Shown in pieces: positions 37,796 through 50,870 of a DNA stretch of 64,000 bases. Made by a program: the position numbers and the translations under genes. The stretch is from positions 111,863-175,862 of the forward strand of contig NW_003129358.1 in the NCBI RefSeq assembly GCF_000003605.2, written 5' to 3'. The notes beneath the pieces are model-generated. The model saw nothing but the letters and a program-made list of their open reading frames with translations. It had not been told where the DNA came from and made no database searches. This stretch comes from Saccoglossus kowalevskii. Lineage: Eukaryota; Hemichordata; Enteropneusta; Harrimaniidae. Within the stretch, counting starts at the first letter, position 1, and the number at the start of each line of letters is the position of its first letter.

Positions 37796-40790
37796 ATCCA
37801 CATATATATCTACTTAGTTGGAGTTCCCATACAAGTACACGTAAAAACAAATTTGGACTCTCCTTTCTAGCCATTGAACTAGCTGAACATTAGCTGGTGC
37901 GGGTGTAAAGTGTGAAGGATCTTTTAAGTCTGTGTGTGTGTCCAAATTTTGTGATGTACAAACTATGCCCAAGTGCGAAATTAAAAGGGGGTGCCAGATT
38001 GAAATAGTAAGGGAACCTATGAACTGACTAATATCTTGTCCCATGCTAACAGACGCAGCTTGGGCATATTGCGGGTACTTCAGGTGAAGCTTACACCGAA
38101 TACCCTCTTCAAGAATTTATAGACATACTAGAAAGAACTGAATGGGGTTCATAAAGAGGAATCCAACACTAATTGTGGATATACCTATGGGTGGATACTA
38201 GGAAGCCACTCATCTGGTTGTTCCTTGAGCTATTCCCAAAACAATGGCCCAACCCATGTCACGCAGTCTACTGATTAAGGGTGTAGCATCCAGTGTCCTC
38301 GTAGAAACATCGCTCGGCATTAAGTCTTTATTTGTGGCATGATACGTGGTAGTTCACCCTAGGTCTGAGTAGCAGGACAACTATTCCTTCAGTGGCTACC
38401 ATGAAACTACCATGAATGAAAAGGATATAAGCATGTCAGAATGCATTGTTTCCCAAGTCGACGGTGGACAGCATCTTGGGTGTAAATCTGGCATGATTGA
38501 AGCATTAAATATGGCAGACGTGTATTTGTTTGTTCGTTTAGTGTTTCATCGTCTTAGACACATCACAGAGTCAGAGACCAACAGGATCTTCGAGTACTCT
38601 GAGATTGTGTTTTGAATATAAGGCTTAAACTGCACCGTGGTGCCTCTTGTTTGTAGCATTTTTATCTCTCGTGTATTATCCGCCTTCGCGATCTTCCTTG
38701 ACAAAAAAACATTTCTGGATTACATATGGACACTTAAACAGATGTACTTGTACTCACGTTTCACTAGATTATCTCCTAAATCACTGAATCACTATTGTGT
38801 AGTAAGTTAGAATAATTCGTCGTTGAATATGTATTATCAAAAACCAAAATCCGGGAAGTCCTACATAAATACGTTTTCTAACAAGAATTCATGGAAATAG
38901 TATAATAAATAGGCGATTAGTACATGTTATCATATTTAGGCAGATGTCTGCTTTATATTGAAATAGACGGCTTACTGTCTAGGATGGCAGCCGTTACAGT
39001 GTTCTATAAATAATGAATATGTCATTTCTTCGGGGTGCTGTTTCAGACACAAAAGCTATCCATGTGCAGGTGAATAATGTCTTCGAAAGATATAATCTGG
39101 TTTCAAGCAACATCACGTCACTGTGTATTACTATCTACTATTTCACTAAAATATATTACATAGCCTTCACGGATCATCTGTTTTTTTTTCACCCCCATTT
39201 CTGAGTATTTCAAATTAAGAGCGTCTGTCGTATCATGTTTGTTAACTGATTATCTACATCATCGTTCCGGCCAAACTTTTAAAATTGTGTTACTTGGTTA
39301 GAGATAAGGTGTCATAGTAATCCAAACCACAGATAAATTCTTGTAAGAATTGCTAGCGTTAACCGGGATATCATATATTAGTCAAGAAATATGTTCAAAT
39401 ATTGCAGAAAATATAACATTCGCAGAGAGCGTGGGTTGATATATTTCTGTGAAATTAACAGATTTTGTCATGGACAATGATATGGGAGTTTACCTACTTT
39501 GATTCAAAATACTGTTTTCACTATAACGCTTTTCAGAAGTGGGATTGGAAATTGACAGTTGAACTCTTGAATGAAAGTTGGGATGATAATAATTACAATC
39601 ATGCAAATGCAGCTCTAAACAATTCATTTCATTATGTTTTAATTAATATTAGTCTCGACAGTGAAGTCCGAAACTTTTAAAACTGACCATGTACGTTTAA
39701 TAATTCACGTCATATCGCCCATGTGTATCATGTATAGTCCATAATTTTATTCACATCATTCGGTATTTAATTTTTACATCATTAAATCGTACACAAAATA
39801 TCCATTGAAGATATTATGTGATTTAAATGTTTTTTTTTCTGAGTTGGTCAGATGTTATCCGAATAGTGGTGATATTACCAGTCATTTCTCAAACTGCAAT
39901 TGGTGATAGTGTGATGCTCAATCCTGTACCACTCTTGAAACATTTAGGCAACCACTGTGATGCAACTATAAAAATAGAACCGTTGACTAACCAACCAATA
40001 GACAATCATTTTGTCAAAATCTAACTACTCTTTTTAGTTTTTGGATATACCCAAAATACAATGCAAGCGACCTACTTAGGGTAACAAATTCCCGAGAGCA
40101 ACAAACTCGACGTGTTATATTATTATGATTTACCAGAAGTGAATTAGCCAACAATGTGTGGGTCAGTCTCACATAAAATACTACTAGATGTGACAAATTT
40201 ATGAACATTTACATCGCATTTATGGCTAAAATAGGTTAATTACAGCAGTACAAATCAACTTACAGCGGCGAAATTCTGACATACTCATACTCAGATGTCA
40301 GGAATTATAAAAGACGTACGGTTTAGTGAGTGTTTTACTATTTTTTTATTTACATTTCGTGTTAGCAAACAATGCCATCATAAAACGATCCGCGACTTAA
40401 CGAAAATAGCTGAAAGGTTTGAAACATTTGTTCGGTGTACAATTTTGACTCGGAAATTCAATTGTGGGTGTGCCAAAGCCTATTACCGCGTGAAAAAACA
40501 AATGTTTTGGGGAAAGCGTCCACAATCATACACATGAGCTCGTCTGCGACTAAAATATCAGGGTAGACAGTAGTAAATCGTGAAATGTTATTATACGGTT
40601 TTGTTTATACAGAATCAAGCATTTTCTAGTAAATTAATTCCTAGAGGTACCACTACGCCACATGTTCTACATAGATACTATTTTTTAATCGTTGACATTA
40701 TCATTAGTACCATTTAACTTGACATTCCAAACTAACTGTAACATGATGATAGCTTCAGAATTGATTTCCAGTTTTATTGGGGGTAATTTC
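37796..40790. other. intergenic DNA; less AT-rich to about 38640
   Basis: From 37796 to about 38640 the sequence is more balanced in base composition and could be a decayed element or UTR-like DNA. The 67-codon frame at 38412-38615 has no family. After 38640 it is AT-rich and featureless. Confidence 0.35.
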
Positions 40791-40811
40791 CTATATAATT
40801 AAATTATATAG
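40791..40811. repeat. perfect 21-bp AT-rich inverted repeat
   Basis: CTATATAATT, a central A, then AATTATATAG. It could be chance in AT-rich DNA. Confidence 0.85.
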
Positions 40812-41183
40812 TTAAAGAATTGTATCGTGTTAACTTTCTTTTAGTAACCTTAGTTCAAACTGAAAGGTATATTCAAGTAAATGACGATCTGGTGTATTGA
40901 TAACGAGCTATTCATAGCATAAGTCAATTTATACAAAAGTTACATACGACTGATGTATGTTCAAAACACGGAGGTAGTCCTTTAATATTTTCGATAGATT
41001 TGCAAAATATAATGCTGGACTTAGACCAAATATACATAATTCATCATTTGTTTTAGTAAAATAACAGCAATAACTTTCTCACATCAAAGCTCCGCGACAG
41101 AATCATATGATATAAATATGGTATATAGCGGGTTCCACTCACTGTTTTAGAAACGTTTAGTTAAATACGAATACAGCTTTCCA

Positions 41184-41437
41184 ATAAGTAGCGCCCTCTA
41201 GTGACTAAGTGATTTTGTGACGTCAAAATGAAGTAGATTGGTGTAAGTAATTCCGATCAAATAGACAATTCTGCTGGTCGTGTAGTCGGTTGTCATTTAG
41301 AACATAGCACATCTCTTGAAGAATTTTTATAGACGGGCAACCACAGTTCAAAACCATATCAGCCATCATGATGTGAATGGCGAAAATTATATCCACTGAC
41401 GTCACAGAATTTCACCGTCGCTAGAGGGCCTACTTAT
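41184..41437. mobile_element. MITE with ~40-bp imperfect terminal inverted repeats
   Basis: The left end (41184-41225) begins ATAAGTAGCGCCCTCTAGTG and ends with GTGACGTCA. The right end (41397-41437) reads inward as ATAAGTAGGCCCTCTAGCGA and likewise ends with GTGACGTCA. The 254-bp unit has no coding potential; the minus frame at 41223-41405 is internal noise. Target duplication unclear. Confidence 0.78.
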
Positions 41438-42964
41438 AGAAACTGTGCATTGTGATCAATATGTTCAAACGCTAGCGATATTATTATTGCATGATAAAAA
41501 GTCTATGATATATCATTATCACTTGGCAGATAATAATTCGTCGAACATCTTGAGATATAATATGATATTTTTCAAGTACATAAAAACCTATCTTTCGACC
41601 GAGTATTCGTTACTAGTCAACGTAGGGAGACACCATAGATAACTCTAAGAATTTTGAATAATTTAATAAGGTAACAATTATTGTCAATTACAAAACAAAG
41701 TTTTGGTAGCAAACATAGCAGTATTCATTCGGTAAAATACTGAAAACACAAGGTGTCAATTTTTGTATATCTAGCAAATCAACAACTCGTGCGCATTGTT
41801 TGTAAGTATTTCGTTCAATTATTTGCCGCCAATTCAACTCTATAATTTTACGACAAATCATATTATATCGTCTGAGATAAAATATAAAAAATAATAAGTT
41901 ATCCACATTTCCAAAGTTTGTGAAACCTAAGCTTATATACAAACTTTTAAGTCGTAGTAAATTTTACATTAAGAAAAAACTCCCAGAACCTGTATAATGA
42001 GTCTGTGCTGTATTTTCAGTTGTTTCAGTATTGTTGTTGATATAACACCGAAATATGTACAATCACGTCTGAAACCTTGCTTCCTTAAAATACACTAATG
42101 AAATCTTGATTCGGAAACGCGCTTGTCACGTAGGAATCAAACTAACTCAAATAACGATGACAACTAAATTGATTTATCAAGAATATCTTTTTGTCATGAT
42201 TCGCCAAGTTTAAGTTTCACTGACAACGAATCCACGTAAATTGAATCCGGTAGAATCCGGTCAAATCTGATTATGATCAGATGACGATAAAGCGGGCCGT
42301 CGGATTTCGTGAAGGTAATGTCTTCGAGACAACGCATATGTTATGCGTTTTATTACAAATAAAACCCTGTTTATGACCAGCGTAAATTGAGTCAGACAAA
42401 TAAAAATAATCATTTGGTCGTTTATCCATAAAAGCACATTGAAATCCTGTATTTAGCCCGGTGGTTGGCGTAACCGTGTGAAAATATGAACAAGACTTCA
42501 CCTGTAATTTTCGGTCATATAACCTACACTCGCTTGAACACTGTGCCGAATTGCGATCTCGAAAAAGATCCTACTATCGGGAAAAATGACCACATTGTAA
42601 CATTGTAAAAATTCAAACTAAACATGTCATGATGCTGGAATGTGTTTCCACCCAAAAAACAACTTATTTATTTTGAAACGAGATGTGCGTTTGCATATTT
42701 AGTCCTCTATTACAAACAATAAGTAATATTGTTTTGTATATGCACATTGATTAAATGTAATGACAAGTTGATTTTCATTTATATTCGACACAATTTGTTG
42801 TATTAATCCCAATAAGACATGTTGAACCCAATAAAAATACTTGCAAATATCACAGATATCTAAAATCCCATGTATGGTATAGCCTCAGTTATTTGTTATT
42901 GTTGTTATTGACAGCTGAAAAACGACAAATAAAATAGATAAATAAACAGAAAAAGTAATAAATA

Positions 42965-42966
<2 letters not shown>
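41438..42966. other. intergenic DNA, nothing recognised
   Basis: AT-rich, with short frames only. Confidence 0.45.
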
Positions 42967-43020
<54 letters not shown>

Positions 43021-43022
43021 AT
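42967..43022. repeat. (AAAT)n microsatellite, 14 units
   Basis: A pure AAAT tandem of 56 bp that runs directly into the broken end of a family A MITE. Confidence 0.97.
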
Positions 43023-43099
43023 GCGTTTTAGCGTGTGTTGTTATCGTCGCTTTGGACTCAATTCCCACGCGTGCGCAGGTGACGGCCCTCCCGCTTTAA
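43023..43099. mobile_element. family A MITE, copy 3 (half element, inverted)
   Basis: This is the reverse complement of the left half of the complete copy at 22120-22281, ending CCCTCCCGCT plus TTAA at 43096-43099. It breaks off inside GCGTTTT, close to the element's centre, exactly where the AAAT microsatellite begins. Confidence 0.87.
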
Positions 43100-46000
43100 C
43101 GAAACTTATATTACGCAATACGATAATGGCTTATTCACTAAAGCCGGGACTCTGCGATCAATAGAAAAAAAGCATTAGCGTGGACTTTGTCATTAAACTC
43201 AGTACCCAAGTAATAAAGATTTATTTCACATTCTAATGGTATTTATTGGGAGTAGTGCACTTTGATTCTGTGAGAAGTGTTTTATTTCCTGTCAAATATC
43301 TTGTGTATACAATTCACTTAAATACCATTGGTCTCCCAGTCTTACACCGTGTTCACATCTTAAATACGTATATCAGAGTTTAAACTCCCATGCGAGGGGA
43401 AGCACTGGCGACCATTCGCAAATTGAATTTGAGTGCTACGGACAACTGTATTTATACGTTTATCTTATTTTAAAGTGCATGTACATTGCATTGTTAAACT
43501 TGAAATATGAAGCTTGGTTGGAACAAGGTTATATGTACGTATGATTTTACGAATTATGTCGTATTACGTTCTCTGTAAGATAACGCTGGCGTACATTTTT
43601 CTAGTGGAAACACGGTTTTTCTCTCACAAAGATAGGTTTTATAATACACCTAACATTTCGTTAATGATTAAACACGATACATAGCTTATTTTACAACATG
43701 TCTGTGTTTGTATTTAGTAGTTAATACCTGCATATTATAGAACGCAATGCTTTATAGTATTATGGCGCCAACCCCCCACTGATAATATTACGGAACAAAT
43801 TCATTAGAATTACTTTTATTATTTTACTACTATGTAAATTTAAAGCGTATCCCATAATTCAATGAAGTAGCATACTATTTTTGTAATGACATATTAAAAC
43901 TGAATGATATTATTATTATTAATTTCTCTTGGTTGTAGATATTCAAACTGACTTTCAGGTCTGTCGTGACTCGAATATCATGCCATGCAAACAACAATGA
44001 CGTATAAAAAGTAGCATTTATCAAACTCATCAACATCCGAGCGAATCACACAAAAAATTGCTGAACCATGCAGTGATTTCAATATAGTGTGATTGAACAG
44101 TGTAATTGGTATATTACTCAGCCATCAGTATGTAAATTAAATTAAATCCAAGAAGTCACGTGACAGTGTCCGTACGAATAACCCGTTTTCAGGTTTTACG
44201 TTGTCAGTGCCACGCAAATAACATATTAGCCTTTCACATTGGAATTTCACAAAAGGATTTTATGTCGACAAGTTGTCTTTCTTTGTGCGAATCCAAATGT
44301 CTATTTGCCCGAAGCATTATATAAGTCTCGGTATGTATGTGTGTGTTAAACCGCTTTTCCCGCCAATGTTGAAAATGTAGTAATAAACAGATTGCAAATA
44401 TATTGTAGTGCTGTTAAACGGACATGCACACGTAGCATGCAGTTCTCATTTGTTTCAAAACATTACTTCGTGACCTTTGACCTGTGGGTCATATTTCTTT
44501 CTCTCTTAGTTGATTGTACATTTATTGTGTTTGTATTACACTACAACTCTCACACAAACATAACACCTTGAACAGCCAGACAATTTTACTCTTTTTGAAA
44601 TATCTGACATAATTTCTTCTTTGCTTTCCAAGCGATGTGTTTATCTCTCTTCGAATTAACTGTGTAGCGTTCATTCACTGTGTTTGTTAGTTTTTTTGTT
44701 CCGGAATTGTAGATACCTTTGTATCCAGCATTAAAAAAATCGTCTAGTTAAAGATTCAGTACTCCCAATAAATGTAGCAGTCCAACATTTCAATTGTTTT
44801 TTTGCTGACATTTTATTCACAAGTCTAAGACATGGTTATTCGTGTAAACAGTTTAAAAACACGAATGTAGAGGAAATAACATTCGCGCTGTGAATCTTAC
44901 ATCTTGCTTCAATTTCCTGTTTATTGTTTTGGACTTGTTATTTTCCTATACAGATTAGAGTGAAGATTTCCAAATAGGAAAGTTGGTTATTTCTAGTTCA
45001 TGTATTCATTTGTGGGTCTAAATTGACTACATCAGAATAAGCCATACAATTCATGGCCGCACACGTTCTTCATACCACCTTTATGTGACATATTACTATC
45101 AAAATTTTAACACTTTTTGAGCATGAAATTCTTATTCTGAAATCTTCAAAACTCGAGAGACTGCTTACGTTATTATGAAGATCTGACAACTTCTTACAGA
45201 GTGTGTATACATTAGGCTATATATCCAGCATTCGACGAATGACCTTTATTAGGGTGACACCAGCCTGTGTTTTTCTCGGTTAAACCCAATCAAATTTTAA
45301 GTGTTTTAAAGAACGTAATTCTTTCAAGGATTCTTTCTAAATACGTATAGATAAATGTGTACTTACTTGATCGGCGTGAATTGTCTGCCTCAATGAACTA
45401 CAGTGTACAAACACGTATGCAGTAGCAAAAGAGGATATGTTCATAAACTGTTTGTTTTTTTCGCTTGAATCAAGATTGATGAACTTCATTTAATGCTTGT
45501 TTGTCTAAGCGTACATTTCTGTTATCGTGGACACGTACGTACACATAAATATTTAATTTTGCACTTGATATACAATAATTGTTAATTCTGTTTATAAATG
45601 GTTGATGAAACACTTGATTTACTTGTGGGTGTAGCCATTAAGGAGATTTACATAAGTGTATACATTGAATTATTCATTCACCGGCTTATTGTTGTATTAT
45701 TATTATTAATCAAATCACTTTGAAATCACGTGTTAATACTTTAATTGGACCTAGGGTAAGAAACAGCACAAGATTCATAATTGTGAGCTTTGTGTTATTA
45801 AACTATTTAACCGGCTACCGTGGAACAGGACATAAAAATCATTGACAAAACAGTTAGACAGAGTATCAAAATTGTCATCACATATTTTGTTTATAATTTG
45901 ATGTTACTGGATGTACAATTATCCTCTCTTAATACACCAATAATATATTGTCGGTCGGAATAAACAGAAATAAAACATATTACGTGAACTGAAGAGAATA

Positions 46001-47805
46001 AATTCATACGAACGACACTGTAGACTACGACCCCATTGCATAAGGTCAGGCAAAGTGCTTACCATATAAATCACAAGTCTCTATATATTCACTCAACATT
46101 TTTGACAACTATAAATATAAAAAGGTTGCATGTCAGGTCAATAAAGAAAATATATATTTATATATATATTTATATCACTATTAATAGAATCATTCTGACA
46201 GTCAATATTGAAAGTGCACCGATTATTCCCATGTTGAATGAGTTGTTTTCATTTGATGATTACGATGTGTACCGGTTTGATAAAAAAAAAAACACAAAAT
46301 CAAGTGACTTCGCATGATAATGCAAATTACGATTGAAAGCCCACTCATTGTCATCATTTAGTACTCCATATGCAATGCCTCAATTCATAGAACAAGACTC
46401 AATACATATACGAGTGGGAAATGTGTGAATACGCCTCACTAAGTTTCGTATTTGTCAGTGGTTGAAGGCAGTGGTTGTTAAAAAGGTTTCCCATGGGCAC
46501 TTGTGGCGATGGTGCGTAAAGTTTGATCATGAGGTTTCCCATTTACTCCACAGAACGTATATTCTTCAGAAAAAACTCCTTATCTCAATTAATTTATCTC
46601 AGTTTTGCGCGCTTTTTATATAAGTGTGAATGTATAGTGTTGGCACAGTATCCGGCAAATCGTTGAATTTCGAGGGAAGCCGGAGATTTCCGCTTTGGTG
46701 CATCCTTTTCCAGTTTCCATATGTTATCATACAGTATTCAAAATAACACCTTTTAAATGCACATTTTGTTTGATTATACTGATATATCGAAACAGATATC
46801 CATAGAGAAATGTATGTTCACTATAAAGCGCCACGGTCGCGTGGTATACGGCGCATGGGACGCACGTCGAACACGACGCGGTATGACTGTGATAGTTTAA
46901 CTTGACAATAATAATTATATATATGAATCCGTATTACGGGGTAATAATGATAACAGTATAAATGAGTAAATCCGCGTGAACATATTTAAACAACTAATAC
47001 AACTACAGTATCAATATGGACCTGAAAATAATCGTAGATGTATTATTGTTTACTATCCATTATAGTTGGTGACGTATGTCATTACGTCATATATGCTGGT
47101 GATGGAATAGAATTAGTTCATCTACGCAGTCAACTGTCAAACAAGTCTATGTGCACAATATATGTGTTGATTGAAACTTATTGGTTTTTTTTTTTAATCC
47201 GAGCGAGCAAGGTTTACAATAATCTGTGCGTTTGTTAGATGGATTAAATTATAATGACAACCTTTAATCCTCAAATGGGGTATACATATTGTATTGTTCT
47301 CGTGCCTTCTACAAATATATCGCCACAACTGTGATCATTAATAATTTAATAAAGTATGTTGAAATTGTTAACGTCTGCGTTATTATATTTGTAACTTCAG
47401 ATTTTCATATTAGCGTCCATAAGTAGAACGGTGCACACAGACGAACAGCAATCCATTCAAGTACTCACATTGTAGTTTTTGGCCAGATAAATAAACTATT
47501 TTATTACACTGTGGTACCACATGGAGAATACCTCACCATTGAAATCTGTACAACATTCGTATTTGATAATTGGATTGAGTGTTTGAATTGACGCAAGCAA
47601 ATCGCTATGCTAATTAACTAATTGACACGCGCGTTCCTGTATTACTATGCTGTGTTCAGTAGAAACAAATCTACTTGCAAACATTTTATGACGTCATGTA
47701 ATATAAATACTCTGGAAGTAAAATCAACAAACTTATTAACCCACATATCCTACAATATCGTAGGGTTTTTGAGTAACCTTGCAAACTCGCTTAAACCTAA
47801 TGGGT
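43100..47805. other. intergenic DNA, nothing recognised
   Basis: AT-rich, with a TA-rich simple stretch near 46148-46178. The frame at 46036-46317 runs through this simple sequence and is not a gene. Confidence 0.45.
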
Positions 47806-48119
47806 GATTTCCGTTCACCGCGAGATCTCGCATAATGCGTGGAAGACGTGGACCGAAAGTCTGCTGCAAAAATTGAATGATTCGATTTTGAACTGAAATT
47901 TCTGTTTTTATAGTTTAATGTCGAAAGGTAGAGGGGAAACTGGCGTTGAGATACGCTTACTTCTGCAAAACTAACTATCATCAAATGTGTATATTAAGCA
48001 CCAAAATAGTTTCGAATCTCACGCGATGTTTTAATGCCACTGATAACAGTGTCTTTTGTTTGTCCTGTTTTTACGTTCGATTTCACGCATACCGCGAGAT
48101 TTCACAGTGAACGGAAAAT
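47806..48119. mobile_element. inverted-repeat element (~310 bp)
   Basis: Left arm 47808-47841 (TTTCCGTTCACCGCGAGATC, then TCGCATAATGCGT) pairs with right arm 48086-48119, which read inward is TTTTCCGTTCACTGTGAAAT, then CTCGCGGTATGCGTG. Pairing is imperfect but covers about 35 bp with the same order of blocks. No coding potential inside. Confidence 0.7.
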
Positions 48120-48186
48120 TGTCTACCGATAGAGTGTAGAATGTATCTACTGATGATTATGAGCATAATGTATACATGGGAGCAGC

Positions 48187-48216
48187 CACCCACGTGACTG
48201 TCACCCACGTGACTGC
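48187..48216. promoter_or_regulatory. tandem pair of CACGTG E-boxes
   Basis: The 15-bp unit CACCCACGTGACTGT is repeated with one change, placing two palindromic CACGTG motifs at 48191-48196 and 48206-48211. Such motifs bind bHLH factors, but no adjacent gene is visible, so function is unproven. Confidence 0.4.
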
Positions 48217-48699
48217 TCGATCCACGACGAAACACCACCTTACACGATACTCACCCCACACACCGAGATACAAGACACCGATTTCATACAAAATTTACGT
48301 CAAACGATACTGGCGGGAATTCACGCAGCACTTCATTACACCGATGATCAATTTTAATATTGCAGAATAACACCCACAACTGCTTGAAGGTGTGAAAATT
48401 ATACAACGATTTACATGTATAATTCATTTTACGTAGTACATGAGCAGCGCTAACGTGCCGGGAGACAACACACGAACCAACTACGGATTTGTTGGTAAAT
48501 TACCGGGGGAGTATGGCCTGCGTCGCTTTGCGCATACAATGTGTCACCAGAGATCACAGATTCGTTTATCGTTGGAATATACACGATGTGGGGCCTTAGT
48601 GGATGGTAATATTAATTCTAGAAGTAATATAATTCTAGGTATTCTGAAAACGTATAAGTTTTAGTTTTACGCCAAATGTTGGCTTTTACATGCAGTGCG
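48217..48699. other. intergenic DNA
   Basis: The 74-codon frame at 48440-48664 is unassigned. No other structure. Confidence 0.4.
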
Positions 48700-49265
48700 T
48701 TATTCCCTAGCCCTGCGTACAGTGCTGTGTGTACGGGACGCGTTCAGTTGATAGATGTCCCCACCACAGCCCTGCGTACCTCCATAGACAAAGTACGGGA
48801 CTTTGAAAAATATAATTTTTTTAATGAAATAGCATGCCCAGGTACCAAAAATGGTGATCGATCACCAGATATATCCAGAACTCCCAGTTCGGAGTCCAAT
48901 TGTGGATGAAATCGGCTACTTTGACCTAAAAACAAACACATTCTCTTGCGTGCGTGAATGAAATTAAAAATGGCGGCGCTTGGTGGATAATTTCTCCAGT
49001 ACCTACGCGTTTACATTTTGTCCGTCTTTACTAGTCGCATTTTAAAGACATTTCAGTTTCAGATAACTTTGTAATGGTTGTTACGGATAACTCTCGTCAT
49101 TTCAACCGATTTCGGCTGGGAAACTACTTATTTTTAACTTGCGCACCAATTACGGTGCGCTCCCTCCCGGACTTTGTCTATGGAGGTACGCAGGGCTGTG
49201 GTGGGGACATCTATCAACCGAACGCGTCCCGTACACACAGCACTGTACGCAGGGCTAGTTATTCC
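48700..49265. mobile_element. 552-bp element with 94-bp terminal inverted repeats and 7-bp target duplication
   Basis: The left repeat (48707-48800) and right repeat (49165-49258) are reverse complements over 94 bp with two differences. Both begin CTAGCCCTGCGTACAGTGC. Identical TTATTCC flanks lie at 48700-48706 and 49259-49265 (an 8-bp reading, TTATTCCC, is possible if the outermost C is not counted in the element). Each repeat contains AGCCCTGCGTAC twice, at its tip and about 60 bp in. Just inside the right arm is a perfect hairpin, GCGCACC-AATTAC-GGTGCGC at 49141-49160. No transposase is encoded. A 7-8 bp duplication fits hAT-, P- or related superfamilies, but the termini lack the hAT consensus CAG.G. 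Confidence 0.93.
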
Positions 49266-50843
49266 CTTATTCTTTTTAAGTCACTATAGTGCCACCATCA
49301 TATGTATATAACTAAACAGGTTTGCAAGCGAGAACAAATCAGTCAAATCAAATTAAATTATTGTTGTATATGTTGTATCATAATTTTATGTCAACTATTA
49401 TATTCCGGCTACTAGCATGACGAATATAGACTACAGGCACCTATACGCACATAAAAGACACAATCACAAGAGAATGCCTCGACATTGAACGCAGACGCGC
49501 TGTCCGTTACGTACGTACTACACGCACCCCCCCCCCCCAAATGGTAGCTTGAAATAACACGTGGTGAACACGGAATTACACTGACAAAATGGACATGCGT
49601 AAATCCCGACGTCACAAATATGCAGAAGATATAAAGTCGTCTATTTCATGGTCAGAAGAACCTACCCAGTTATGATTGCCTTCAGGGATATAAATGCATA
49701 TGTGCGTCATTTGCGCACTAAAGAACAGTATATATTTGTTTATGCTTGGCGGCACTCAATACCTCCCTTATCTGGCATAGACAATTGCAATATGGAGTAT
49801 ATATGTCAGTAGCTGCCACTTTGACCAATATCATTGATGAAAACAAGTCTACGGCAACGTATGTGCATAGAAACGCATAGCAGTGAGTGTTCGTTACCAT
49901 AGCCACCATAGCACCATTTGCCCTCTACTAATGACTACCTCGTTAGATTTAATGGATAAAACTCATTCGATAACGTGATATCTAAATGAACTGACAAGAT
50001 GTTATGTAATGCACTTAAACGTATCGGACGATACCTGAATTAGTGGTTGTGAAAAAGGATATTTTCTTGAAATAACTCAAAACAGACATAATATAGCGGA
50101 TATTTATTGTTTGCAATGGCGCCAATTCGAACTACAGTGTCACATTCAATATAGCTACATTGTATATCTATATATTTGCATAAATGTGTGCGTTCCGTTG
50201 TGTCGTCACCGGAAGACGCCGAACTGCAGCGTCAATGGTGTGCGTCCTTTTGCTCTGAAAATGACTGACTTCGATGGATCCCTGTGATCGCACAGCTACA
50301 ATCCGTATAAAATGTCTCAGATTTCCTAACGAGTCGTATTTGAAACTTCCGTGACCTCATGGCATGACTTAGAAAAGATCGAGAGATGTGTATTTGGAAT
50401 ATTTTGAATGACAAAGTCTCGGCGGAGAATCGAAAATGACATATGTTTTGACAGGTTTATAGAGTTGCGATCTTACGATGCGTGAATCTGATGCGAATTA
50501 GTTGGGCCAGACGTGTGGGTCATTGTAGTGTGTCTCAGGCTACAATGTCAGATTTAAATACACTTGGGATCGCAAAAACTATGCAAATTGTCAATCAAGT
50601 CGAACCGCGTGAACCGCAGGCGCGTTTGTAGCATGTATTGTTTATTCAAATACTACTAAGCAAGTATCGTGTCTGGAGATACGCCGCCGGTACTTTGCTT
50701 TTCATGTATCGCTGCTCAGCGGTGTTTTTGCTCGTCTGTCTGTCAAAGCCTTTATGCAGTTTCTAATCGAGTTATAAGATTTCGCTCAATATTGTGAAAT
50801 CTAGAGCTGCCGGCGTACAGTAAAAATAAAATAATAAAGTTGT
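49266..50843. other. intergenic DNA, nothing recognised
   Basis: A C-homopolymer lies near 49529-49538. Short frames only. Confidence 0.45.
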
Positions 50844-50870
50844 TTGTTGTTGTTGTTGTTGTTGTTGTTG
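50844..50870. repeat. (GTT)n microsatellite
   Basis: About nine pure GTT triplets. Confidence 0.95.

Noticed and set aside
42967-43022. CRISPR-like regular repeat
   Set aside because: Pure tetranucleotide microsatellite without spacers; no CRISPR array exists in the window.
46036-46317. 93-codon plus-strand frame
   Set aside because: It runs through a TA-rich simple repeat and an A homopolymer.
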